Shown piece by piece: positions 22,307 through 33,300 of a stretch of 64,000 nucleotides of DNA. Position 1 is the stretch's first letter, and each line of letters starts with the position of its first letter. The stretch is from Tridacna crocea. Taxonomy: Eukaryota; Mollusca; Bivalvia; Cardiida; Cardiidae. Below the pieces are notes generated by a model. That model made no database searches. It saw only the letters and a program-made list of their open reading frames with translations, and was not told where the DNA came from. The stretch lies in assembly GCA_943736015.1 (NCBI GenBank), contig OX031060.1, positions 11,545,501 to 11,609,500 of the forward strand, in the 5' to 3' direction. A program made the position numbers and the translations under genes.

Positions 22307-22504
22307 GGGTCCGTATTCAACAACTATTCTTAAGAACATTCTTTGTCTTACTCTTCAAGATTTTCTAACTGTGAAAGTAACAGAACTTCTGATTGGCCAA
22401 ACCGAATGGTTTGGCCAATCAGAAGTTCTGTTACTTTCACATTGACAAAAATCTGAAGAATAAGACTGAGAATGTTCTTAAGAATGGTTGGTGAATACGG
22501 ACCT
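22307..22504. mobile_element. ATTCACCAACCATTCTT foldback element, intact copy
   Basis: About 198 bp. The inner 22376-22440 is a perfect palindrome centred on CCGAATGG (GTAACAGAACTTCTGATTGG and complement). The outer arms are less perfect. Starts TCCGTATTCAACAACT and ends GGTTGGTGAATACGGA. Confidence 0.75.
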
Positions 22505-23165
22505 GGAGGTTTGTGTATTTTGAAGTTGAAAAAGGTTAAATTGGCTGTGTCTATCTGCAATATCTGTCCTAGCTGTTTATCATTCATGGCTTTTGGGAAT
22601 CTAGAGATGCTGGATTTATGTTTTGTTTTTTCAGGAATAAAAAAGACAATAAAACTAATTCTTTCTGTCATTAAGGTAGGAGACTCATAATGGAAGACAG
22701 CTATTTCCACAATAACATTATCATGAAAAATAAGAAATTAGTATTTTGTACTACTTTATCTGAGCCATTTTTTTTTCTTCTTTTCCCCTTCTCAGAATTA
22801 TCGTTTATAAATCTAAAACCACTATATTTTCATTACAAAGGGAGATAGTAATTATTGCCCTCTTCAGGAGACTGATAATAGTATCAAATGACTTCAAGAT
22901 AGACATCAAAGGAATTTCTGGTGGGTTAATAACTGTGCAAAAGTATGATATCGGTATAAATCCACATTCAACAACTAATAAGAAATTTTATTCCATGTTG
23001 CACTAGAAGCATTAGGGTGGATTCTACCTTGAAAAAAAACAACAACTATTAGTACATAATTATTATAGTATCCATTAGTTGGATGCAGCATTAAAGGGGC
23101 TCATGCATTTCTTTCTTTTTTAAAAAAGCTGGTGACATATTTTACTTTGCAAGCATAAAAGAACT
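22505..23165. other. Intergenic, no feature recognised
   Basis: AT-rich, with a GATATCGGTAT box and no supported coding region. Confidence 0.35.
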
Positions 23166-23362
23166 GGACCCATATTCACCAACCATTCTTGAGAATATTC
23201 TTAGTCTTATTCTCCAAGGTTTTCTACATTTGTGACTAACACAACTTCTGATTGGCTAATCCATTCGGTTTAGCCAATCAGAAGTTGTGTTACTTACAAA
23301 TGTAGAAAATTCTGGAGAATAAGACAAAGAACGTTCCTAAGAATGGTTGGTGAATACGGGCC
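23166..23362. mobile_element. ATTCACCAACCATTCTT foldback element, intact copy
   Basis: Starts GGACCCATATTCACCAACC and ends TGGTGAATACGGGCC. Centre TTGGCTAATCCATTCGG, flanked by AACTTCTGATTGG arms. Confidence 0.75.
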
Positions 23363-24299
23363 CTGGACAGCTTAATTCACAGCAGCTTTAACGAATCATT
23401 TTGCAATTTGGAATTCAGTCTGTTTCTAGGAGATCCTATATGACGTCATTGCACTGTATGATATCACTTTCTTTAGCGTTTTCTGTCATATTCTTCAAAG
23501 ACTGACTTGTCTGCTGTTACGAAAGACTGTCCTTTATAGGATAAATATTGATAGGCGGTGCGAATAACTCTGCCACTAAGAAGTAGATCTAGCAAGAGAA
23601 GAATGGCTTTAAATAATGTCTGCGGAAAAGTCATGCCTATTTTTCAAATCAAATATTTTTTACAGTATTTTTATTATTTCAAAAACACGAAAAATGATTC
23701 TGAAAGAATACTATTGTACTTCAAATCTTCGTATAGACTACAGTTTCTAAATCTAGACTTAGGGAAAACGAGGATTTGTGCACGGTTTTTCAGTTCGAGT
23801 TGTTTTGAATTTACAACTGAGCTGTACTCTATGAATAGATGGTCAAATGCGTCTGCAAAAAGTATCGCGAACAAATATTCTATTAATTTCATGCTTTTAG
23901 CCCTTTCTGGGGGAGCTTTATCAAAATCCAGTACAGTTCTTTTCCGTTATTCCCCGTGGCGTACCCCTCCCGCATAGCAACGCATTACAATATTACGTCA
24001 AGCGCGAGAAACGTAAGGTAAATGACGTCATATTCCCATCTGGCTGTGAGGCACGTGCAATTGACCTAGGCAACAAGAACATGAAAATCGATCGGTATTT
24101 TCACAGGTGATATCAGTGTACGATCGAAAAAATATTTTCATTGCTATTTCTCGATATCCTACCGAAAGCATAAAATAACATCGCATATTAAGTACACCAT
24201 GGGTATCAACAACTGTATGCTTGATTGTTTGATTGAATTGTGTTTTGCGTCGCTTTCAACATTGTGTCAGTCATATCATGGCGACAGCTCAAGGTTTCC

Positions 24300-24425
24300 T
24301 GGGTTTTACCAATACAAGATTATGGCTCTGGAGTGTCTTGCCCAGTGGATCCAGTGCGGCTCGAAACCCGGGACCTCCAGACTGCGAGTCCCACACTTTA
24401 CCACTAAGCCACACTGATCTTCTGT
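24300..24425 (-). repeat. tRNA-derived SINE
   Basis: On the minus strand: TGTGGCTTAGTGGTAAAGTG (A box), an anticodon-arm-like GGACTCGCAGTCTGG, then B box GGGTTTCGAGCCGC. The tRNA-like part is 24355-24415. It lacks a clean acceptor stem, so it is read as a SINE. Confidence 0.55.
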
Positions 24426-24865
24426 CTAAAATTGCAGTCTATACCTACATGAAATAGGTGGGAAGTACCAATCGAATATCCTGCTTTTGTCTTTGAAAGG
24501 GTACAAACATTGTTGGAAAATTAGAAAATACTGTTTACATGCATTATATTTTTCTCGCAATGTTATCAAAAGCCCTCTCCTCGGAGTCGTAAAGATTCTG
24601 GATTGCTATAAGCCATCTCCATAAGCTTTTTTGCTCGGCAAATATCCAACTTTGGTTTTATGATGTAGTGCAGAAAGTCGGTGATATCTACTGACCTTAG
24701 ACAACCACAAGATGGCTTCTTTAAAAAAAGAAGCCACTTTCAATTTCAATATATTTTGGTACATGTAAACAAACGAGTAAAAAACCCGCCGTGTAGAAAC
24801 CTGATATGCTTTACATGACGGTAATTTGACCTTCTTGTTGCGTTTTCAAGTTGCATGCTCTTGTC

Positions 24866-24925
24866 CATCCTCGGATACATCGATGTAGCGTAGCAAATAG
24901 GGAGACCCCGGGGTATCCGAGGATG
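24866..24925. mobile_element. Mutator-like MITE reduced to 60 bp, copy 3
   Basis: Keeps 13 bp of the left end (CATCCTCGGATAC) joined directly to most of the right TIR, ending ATCCGAGGATG. It is flanked by the exact 9-bp repeat GCTCTTGTC (24857-24865 and 24926-24934). Confidence 0.8.
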
Positions 24926-25599
24926 GCTCTTGTCCAGCGGTCTCCTTCCTCTTTTTCAACGAGATTCTTCTTATATTTTCTTCTGTTTTGAATATTTGCT
25001 TAATAAAAAAAAAACTACAATGATTACAGAGGTTATTTGCAGGCATGGCAAATTACTAAATTTTTTTTTTTTTTAATTCGTCATCTATAAAAATAAACCT
25101 CGTCTATTTCCTGTTTCAGTTTTTTTATTTCACTTTATTTACAAAACCATGACGAAACAGACTGTGTATCAGAACATTTACGCTAGAAGAAATAGAATTA
25201 GGTCACAGCAAATTCTGTGACAGTCTGCCTTTTAAACTCACCACTGTTAGAGAGGTATGATGACCTCTCCAATAATACTATGATTGTTTTTATGTGTTGA
25301 GATCATTTGTAGAAAAAAATGGGGTTAACAAAACAATGCTTGCTATCTGGTTCTGGCGTTGACAACTGTCAAGTGCATCAACTAGTTCAACGTCACTCCG
25401 GCGAGAAATACGAATATCGTATAGAATTGTAAACCAAAGATTTGACGTCACTCAGAACTTAAGTCACACTGAACATTTTGCCGTAAATATCTAAGTGAAT
25501 ATAGTTCAGAGGTACGATTAGCAGCATTAGCAACAACAACAATGCCTCTCTTTGAAGGTAAAAACACTGCGATGAGATTTTGCAGTACAGAAAAGTTTT

Positions 25600-25835
25600 G
25601 ATGGCCACATATCACCTTTCAAATAATACTTCACATAAGTGATTTCTTCGAATACCTGAAAAATGAATAAATAAATAAATAAAATAAGGGAAAAATAAAT
25701 GTAAGTTGAAACGGCCACATATCACCTTTCAAATAATACTTCGCGTAAGTGATTTCTTCGCATACCTGAAAAATAAATAAATAAATACATAAATAAATAA
25801 ATAAAATAAAGTAAAGATAAATGTAAGAGGAAACG
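25600..25835 (+). repeat. Tandem duplication with (AAAT)n tails
   Basis: Two copies of a unit of about 110 bp (GGCCACATATCACCTTTCAA through CATACCTGAAAAAT), each ending in an (AAAT)n tract and then GATAAATGTAAG-like sequence. Few differences between copies. Confidence 0.65.
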
Positions 25836-25895
25836 GATCCCGTGATGTTTTTGGACAGCCCTGATAGACCTCTTTGTTCTATTATAGTGTTACTA

Positions 25896-26124
25896 TTAAC
25901 TCTTTACCAAACAACAAAATCTTAGACTGGTCCAAATTCAAAGCACTTGCAGGCGACAAAATCAATGTGACCAAGGAATTGAATTTTATTTTATGAAGGG
26001 AAGAAAACATTGTGAGAAAAGGAGAAAATGATGGTTACCAGCATTTTCTCCTTTTCTCACAATGTTTTCAAAAGGCTTCTTTCACACGGGTGTTAAAAGT
26101 CGGTACTATGTGGCAAAGGGTTAA
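25896..26124 (-). mobile_element. Hairpin MITE, subfamily A
   Basis: Begins TTAACTCTTTACCAAACAAC and ends GTGGCAAAGGGTTAA. The palindrome uses GTGAGAAAAGGAG arms with one mismatch (ATGATGG). Confidence 0.7.
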
Positions 26125-26162
26125 GCTAAACTCTAGCAAACCAGGTTTTTATGCATTCTGTC

Positions 26163-26481
26163 TTATGTATCATAGTCATCGCATCACTAGCCCCGAAAGC
26201 GGGCAGACTGTAATATTACGCTCTAGAAAGTAGCAATGTAGAAAATAGCTTTCATCACTACGTTTGAGGAGAAATGAGACCTGCTTTAGCCCCAGATTTC
26301 TCCGAACTGCTGATCATAGCTGAGTGAATTGCGCGAGGTAGCATTTTATTGAGTAAACGTTTATTTTAGTTTGAAATTCAAAGTACCGGTTGTCGGGTAG
26401 GAAAGTGGTTCGGTTCTGTACCCAGAATGCCCAAATTAGGTAGTTGAGTATTTATAGAATGCCATCTAGCGGGAGATAATG
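26163..26481 (-). repeat. 350-bp dispersed repeat, copy 4
   Basis: Lacks the TTCGAAGAATATGACAT end but retains the CCCGAAAGCGGGCAGACTGT block and the end GCCATCTAGCGGGAGATAAT. Confidence 0.6.
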
Positions 26482-26759
26482 CGTCTTAAGGTAACCACCC
26501 GTTAATTGTAAAAAAAAAATCAAAACAAGCTAAGAAAAACCTTTTGTCTGGTGGTTCCGAACACACGTCTCAACAGAAGTGCTATAAAACCTAAAGCCAT
26601 GCAGAAAATAAAATTGATGTAAAATATTGGAAAGCAGACACAGTATTAGACAAACCACTACAGACGTTGAAAATTTGTATAAAGGACACGGAAGCTTGAT
26701 ATAAGGTTAGGTATAGATCTACATTTATCTGAGTGAAAAACCTTGTCAGGGCTTCTTGT

Positions 26760-27418
26760 TTAACCCTTTACCAAATGACAAAATTTTAGACTGATGCACA
26801 TTCAAAACACCTGCAGACGACAAGATAAAGATTAAGATAACTCAAAAATTGAAACTTGTTTCCAGCAGGGAAGAAAACATTGCGGGAAAAGGAGAAAATG
26901 CTGGCCGAGCCCCCCCCCCCCCCTCAATAATTTGATCACCAATAAAATGACTGTCACTGTTTGGCCAAATATTGCTAAACAAACGTCGTGTAGAAAAAGG
27001 ATGAAATAATATGTCAGAGTAGCTTAATTACGATCCGCTGATAGAAAATTTCAAACAAACTAAAATAGTTCTAAACAAACGGAGGCGAGCCACAGAAATT
27101 GTTCATCTACTTTTGTTATCTGATATACACCAAACAACATCCGACGTCACATTTCATTCAGTGTGATTTTCTGCTTTCTTTTTTTCTCCATAATTTACCT
27201 TATTGTTGAACAAATTTCCTTCTATTTCAGTCCCTAGTACTAGTAGGTGGGTTATTTCTCACTGCATAACCAAACACACTACATGTCAAATTCGGACAAA
27301 CCGAAAATTTTGCCCCCCCCCCCCATCCAAAATTGCTTCCTACCACCCTGTTTCAAAAGGCTTCTATCTCAGGGTCGTAAAAACTAGGGATCTAGGGATT
27401 GTTTGGCAAAGGGTTAAC
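26760..27418 (-). mobile_element. Hairpin MITE split by a 440-bp poly-C-bounded segment
   Basis: The left half (26760-26905) runs TTTAACCCTTTACCAAATGA to AGAAAATGCTGG, then a C-run of about 14. The right end resumes near 27345 (TTTCAAAAGGCTTCTATCTC) and closes GTTTGGCAAAGGGTTAA at 27417. A second C-run lies at 27314-27325. The interior is unrelated AT-rich DNA. Confidence 0.55.
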
Positions 27419-30240
27419 GAAATGAGGTACTGACGTCATACATTTGTCAAATTAGGTTTATTGTTATGGTCACTGAGCAAAACTGAAGGAAAAAGTTGAG
27501 CTTCAAAACAAACAAGAGATATTTTGAAAAAAGACGGCATAACAGATACTGGAATATGAATACTGAAACTATATTGTGGCTTTATATCAAGTCAAACAAT
27601 GAAAATTAACATCACGAGCAAATGCCTTCTTTTTCCTCACTGCATATCATTTTCAACGGTTGAAAAGATTTATTGAATAAGTCTTCATAAAGTATTTTAA
27701 AATAGTACACGAATAGAACAATTCTCTACTATATAATAAGTCTAGAGTGGATCCCAGGGTATCGACTGGCGGTACTCCTTTTGTAACAAATTTCAATGTT
27801 TGAGTCATTTTTAATTTGTCGTCTGCAGATGTTTTGAATGTGAACAAATCTAAAAATATTGTTGTGTGGTAAAGAGGTAAGAGACGTGTTAACAAGAAAG
27901 ATCATAATTATCTGCCTCGGAAGCCTGTAAACGTCTGGTAAGGCGAATCAATTTTCATATTTGAAGGAATATAAGAAGCAATATAATTGTCATAAGAAAC
28001 CCTTAAAGGGATTTCTCATTAGTTTTGTACTATGTCATAAGAAAAGAGGGCAAATTTGTTTAAGTTTGTTCATCATTGCCAACGACTGCACACCAGGACG
28101 ACGCCCCCTAAATGCTGTTAGTGATTTCAGTAGAGGATGATACAAGCCAGTAGGCGAAAATCATCTAAAGTTACTCATGGCCCTATAAACATATACATGT
28201 ATATAAATGAAACGAAAATTTCCTCTTAATCTTAAAAAAACACAACAAATATTGCGATTACAAAGTTGATTTCACAGGAAAAAAAAATATTATAGTGCAG
28301 AGAAATTTCTCATGATCTGATTGGTTAACATGCCGGGAACATATAAATGATGTTCCCTAGCAAAAACCACGTAAAGCCAGTTTCCCTTTTGAGTGCCCCG
28401 TAAACATCACTATAAATTTCTGTATTCATTTGGTAGAGGGGTAAAACTTTACTGATCGTATGATAACATGCTATGAAAGATAGGCACACTTTAACGAGAC
28501 TGAATCTAAATAACAAAGCAATGCTTTACACGTATAAGTGATAAACTCAGATAGCATGATCGATGAAGTACACAAAATCAGATCAGAAAGTATAAATGTA
28601 TTGTCTAATCACAAAAATATCGTTCAACACTTCAAAATGGTGCCTTAAAATAGAATTCAGAATTTCAATCCAATTCCCTGTTCTGAAAATATTTTGGACA
28701 GTCTAACAAAAATACGCGTGAGCATGACTTTCGGACGACAAATTTACGTAGAGTAGAACTATAGTTTTAGTAATTCATCAACAGTACAGGACTGATTAAC
28801 CATTCAGCTTATCAAATCATTAACATATGACACATGAATGTTACAAACACTAATATATAATATACAAATTCTTACCTGTGGTGCAAGCAGTGATTCCTCT
28901 ATGTGCAAACATTTACTCACTTAGGTTGCTATATCCGGTGTACGTGTACCTATCAGTAAGTTGGAATAAGTTTAATTTTGTTACAGGTTGCTCATATCTA
29001 CTTGCAATTTGAAACTATTGTTACTTTAGGTTTCAGGAACCAGAAATTTCATTCTTTTGTAGTCTAAACATTATTCTTAATTTTGAGGGACTTATTTTAT
29101 TTCTTGTTCTAAGATTAGAATTGACAAAATTTTTCATTCGAACTTAACTCCTATTCTGCTCTTTTGTCTTTGTTTATTGATAAACATTGTTAATTGTTAA
29201 AGGCTTGTCGCTGGTTTTCTTTTTCGTTACGCTTGTGTAGTAGCAACTGTCATTAATCCTCGGAAAGAAATTGGCCAAGCCGGGGATCGAACTCACGACC
29301 CACTCTTCTCAAGTCCTACTAGAAAGAAAAGTAGAAAGTATTTCTACATTGTACGTGAGGAAGCGTACTCAAATAGCAAGAGCGGAGAGCAGTGGATTCA
29401 CTATGGCGTTTGTTATAACTGGTCCGGACCAACTTCCCGCGACACCGAGGCAAGTAGTCCGTTTGACCACGTCTCGAAAAATAGCTATTTTGATAATATC
29501 CCAGAATTTGCAGTATGGAAAACTAAAAGTTTAGTTAGAGAAAGGATTGAACTAAACACGAATCGCGATAAATTTTCCCACAAATGAATAGTATTCTCAG
29601 AACTTGGAAAAAACTGATTTTCGGACCGACATATACTATGCAAAAGGAAAAAAAAAAAACTCATTATGGCCAACATTTTCATTTGCACTAAGTTTTCACA
29701 TTTATTCATTTACAAATACCAAATTTGTATTGTATATATCTGGAAACTTTATAAATTGAAGTTTCCAATTAAATCTGTAAAAAAAAAATATTCTTAAAAA
29801 ATAAATCTGCAGGCCCAGGATTCCCAAAGATAAAATTCTAAGTATATTTTTAGCATATCGCAAGATAAATTCGAAATTCTTATATAATTATACATTATTA
29901 TAATCAATGTATATTACAATTTTAGGATCTTGCATTTAAATCGGGGATCGGTCTTACATGAATATATTGCGATCCCTGTTTTATAGAAAGAACACCGATC
30001 AATGGTCTATCAAGGATGTTAAATATACGATCCCTAGGTCTATTAAATAGAATCTAGCGACAAACAAGATTGATAATGTAGTCAAAGAAAAGACAATGCC
30101 AAGTCTCATGGTTAACAGTTATTGACGACCAATCTTTACATACATAGTTTATTTCGCATTCGATAAATAGCCGACCAAAAAAAAAACAAACTTTCAGTGA
30201 TTCGTAGCGACAGGGTTTTAGACCAATCCTTACGTCACAC
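27419..30240. other. Intergenic region upstream of RPGR
   Basis: Mostly unique AT-rich sequence with no supported ORF. A decayed MITE right half lies at about 27775-27885 and a tRNA-like SINE fragment at 29255-29480. It presumably contains upstream regulatory DNA of RPGR, but I see no TATA box near the start. Confidence 0.4.
29255..29480 (-). repeat. tRNA-derived SINE fragment
   Basis: The minus-strand B box GTGAGTTCGATCCCCGG is clear. The A-box side is poorly conserved. Confidence 0.4.
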
Positions 30241-30273
30241 GCACCTGTTTTAATTGTTGTTGTGCAGGTAACA

Positions 30274-30285
30274 AATATGGCGGCC
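30274..30285 (+). promoter_or_regulatory. YY1-like motif over the RPGR start codon
   Basis: AAATATGGCGGC matches the YY1 consensus AANATGGCGGC and contains the ATG itself. In animals such sites mark downstream positions of TATA-less promoters. No upstream TATA box is visible here. Function is inferred from the motif only. Confidence 0.45.
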
Positions 30286-30307
30286 GAAGACGACACAGAT
30301 ATCCCAG
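30277..30307 (+). CDS. RPGR: RPGR exon 1 (coding part)
   Basis: Encodes [10 protein letters not shown] plus one base, ending at CCCAG|GTAAAT (phase 1). The ATG has A at -3 and G at +4, a good initiation context. Any non-coding leader is not defined. Confidence 0.85.
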
Positions 30308-33300
30308 GTAAATATTAATTACTTGTTTTAAGCGAAAATTCGAACTTGTCAAACTTATGGTGCGTCATTAACAATCCAAAGCTCTTTTTCTGTAAAAAAT
30401 GATATTCAGAACTCCATTTAAACAGACGAAATTTGATTCAACATCAAATATATCGGTCCAATGCAAGTCTGGACGTCTCATTTTTGTCTTTGCCTGAACA
30501 CGATTTTGTAAGAAGAACTTTCTTTTTAAAAGAAAGAGATGAATTTTACATTACGGGTGTAATAAGTGGTAAAATAAGGATCTGTTGGGACATGTGAGGT
30601 CTGCCGTTAATAAAGGGCAGTCCCATTTGAAAGGAGGCCAACATTTCACTTTCCAGAAAGTGACAACCGTTTTAAGCTTCACTTCAGCTTCAGTTTAGTA
30701 CTACTCAGTGCTTTGCTGACATCAACTTAAGAGGGCTAAGACTATGCAATGATAAAATTTTTGCATTGTTGAGAGTGGCTTGATCCAGAAGCACGTAACT
30801 GGCATAAAGGCATACAGCAAACTTGTTTGTAGACTGTACAGTCATTCATCTAATCCATTTGGCCTGGTACATGGGAAGCAGCTGGAAAGCGGACTTTATT
30901 GTGTCCAGGCTCTGAGAAAACGCTTTGAGATAGCATCCTTTAAAAAATCCTTATTTTCTGCTCTTTATTAGGGGTAAGCTTGATATGTGGACAAGCAGAA
31001 TTCCTACCAAAGAAGTTGGAAATTGAACAACTTTGCAAATGATATAACAATCAGGGTGAAAGACAAGTTTGAGTCAGCTGTGACAGAAGAGGGCAATAAT
31101 TTTGTCCCATAAACAACTTTAAAATGTGGTTCGAATCCTTCATTAAGAATTTGATAAGTTGGGCATCGATAAGAATCCAAGGCAGACGAACGCCCAGGAG
31201 ATATTGATTGAAACAGTATAAATTACCTTCGCCATCCTGAAATGTCTCGTTTATTCCGAGGCAAATGCATGTTTTAGAAAAATGATTCAAATGACCCTGA
31301 TCCAAATTGAATGATGCAAACTGAATTATATAAATTCTATGAACAAAATGGTTAGATATATGTGGTATTTTTAACCAGTCATTAACCCTTAAAGTGCTGA
31401 ATTAAAACAAGACACATTTCAAAATAGGAAAAACATCCAAAATATTGCTGTACCAAGCATTTTTGGGGCCAGAATATGTAATAATGTAGTGGACAATGTA
31501 GATCTAAGAACAGACTGCACATTCTGTGCTGTCTGATCTTAAACTACAATGTCCATAAAAATAAGATTAGTTGGTTCCAGTGCTTTAACCCATTACCACA
31601 CAATCCCTACTTTTGAAGATTCTGAGAAAGAAACCTTTTGAAAACATCGTAGGAAAAGGAGAAAATGCTGGTAACCAGCAGGTAACCAGCATTTTCTCCA
31701 TTTTCCACAATGTTTTCTACCCTTTACAAAACAAATTTCAAATTTTCAATCAGTTTCATTTATTCGTCAGCAAAGGCTTTCAATTTGGACAAACCTAAAA
31801 TTTTGCCATTTGGTAATGAGTTAAGGGTTAAATGTTATCATTTTTTCTGTTTTTCCAGTATATTCCTTCAGTCTTTTTTGCTATAAACAGAAAACTGGTG
31901 ACTCAGTTTTCGAGCAACTGCCAAAGTTTGTCAAAAAATGATGGATATCGGAAGCTTCTTTGGAAAGAAAGATGATGAGAAGCTGCAGTCTTGTGTTTCA
32001 ATTAAATAAAAAGTTAAATGTTCAGATTAATGATTTTTATATCTTTACTGCAAGAAAAAAATCTGTCATAACTCCTTTATTTTCAAAATCAAATCTATTC
32101 ATACAGTGTACTAAGTACAGCTTCTTTTGTTCTTGTTTTTTTGTTTACACAATACCAACTACAGGTGATATTTTTATCTTGCAGCAAACCAATTTCAATA
32201 ACATAATTATGGGTTAAAGAAATAATTGAAAAAACATATCAGTCTGTAAAAGCAATTATTGAAAAAGCAATCATATTGCCACAATGTTATACATGTATCC
32301 ATTGTTGCAAACATAGTGTATTTTGGGTAAAACTGAAAGCCATTTACTTATTCAAATATTTGTCAATCTGTAATTACATGTAATAGGTTTAGAATGTGAA
32401 TTTATAACCCATTACCACACAATCCTTACTTTTGTCGACCCTGAGAAAGAAAACATTGTGGGAAAAGGAGAAAAGGCTGGTAACCAGCATTTTTTCCTTT
32501 TCCCACAATGTTTTCAAGAGGCTTTATCTCAGGGTTGTAAAAACCAGGGACTGTTTGGAAAAGGGTTAGTGAATTACGAGAAGGCAAAATCATTGACTGG
32601 ACCAAACTCAAAGCATTTATAGTCAACAATTAAAATGTAGCTCAGATGATGATTTCTAATTTCTACCCTTCACATATCATATTTCAAATTTTCAGTCACT
32701 TTTATTTTGTCGTCTGCAAATGCTTTCGATTCGGACAAGCCCAAATTATTGTTGTTTGGTAATGAGATAAATTCAGATTTTACTGTATTTTGATATTGTT
32801 ATTTTCTATCTATTTTCCTGTAGCCTAATTGATTAACAGTTTCAGCTCTGTAAAGTGTAGATTAATGCATTTGTAGGATGAAGTTAAAAAAGACTGCAAA
32901 GAGTGCTTTGTTCCAATGACCTATTTTGTCTTTTTGTAGATACCGGAGCTGTATTCACATTTGGGAAAAGTAAATTTGCAGATAATCTTCCAAACAAATT
33001 TTGGGTGAGGAATGACAGGGTTAGAGACGTTGCATGTGGAGATGAACATACAGCTCTTGTTGCAGGTAGGTACCATTTTTTTTTGTAAACCTTCAAATGT
33101 TTAGCATGACACAAAGTGGTTATTAGAAAGTCTAGATGTAGGTAATATGAACTCTTTACCACACAATGATGTCTTTTAACGCCCCTGAGGAAGAAGCCTT
33201 TTGAAGACATTGTGGGAAAAGGAGAAAATGCTGTTGAGCAGCATTTTCTCCTTTTCCCATGAAGTTTTCTACCCAATAAAACTTCAGAATTGTCGTCTGT

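Noticed and set aside
23558..23977. 139-residue plus-strand open frame and an overlapping minus-strand one
   Set aside because: No family resemblance, no splice context I trust, and biased AT-rich composition. I cannot support it as a gene.
24355..24415. Possible tRNA gene on the minus strand
   Set aside because: Good A and B boxes but no convincing acceptor stem; the same layout recurs in other SINE-like pieces.
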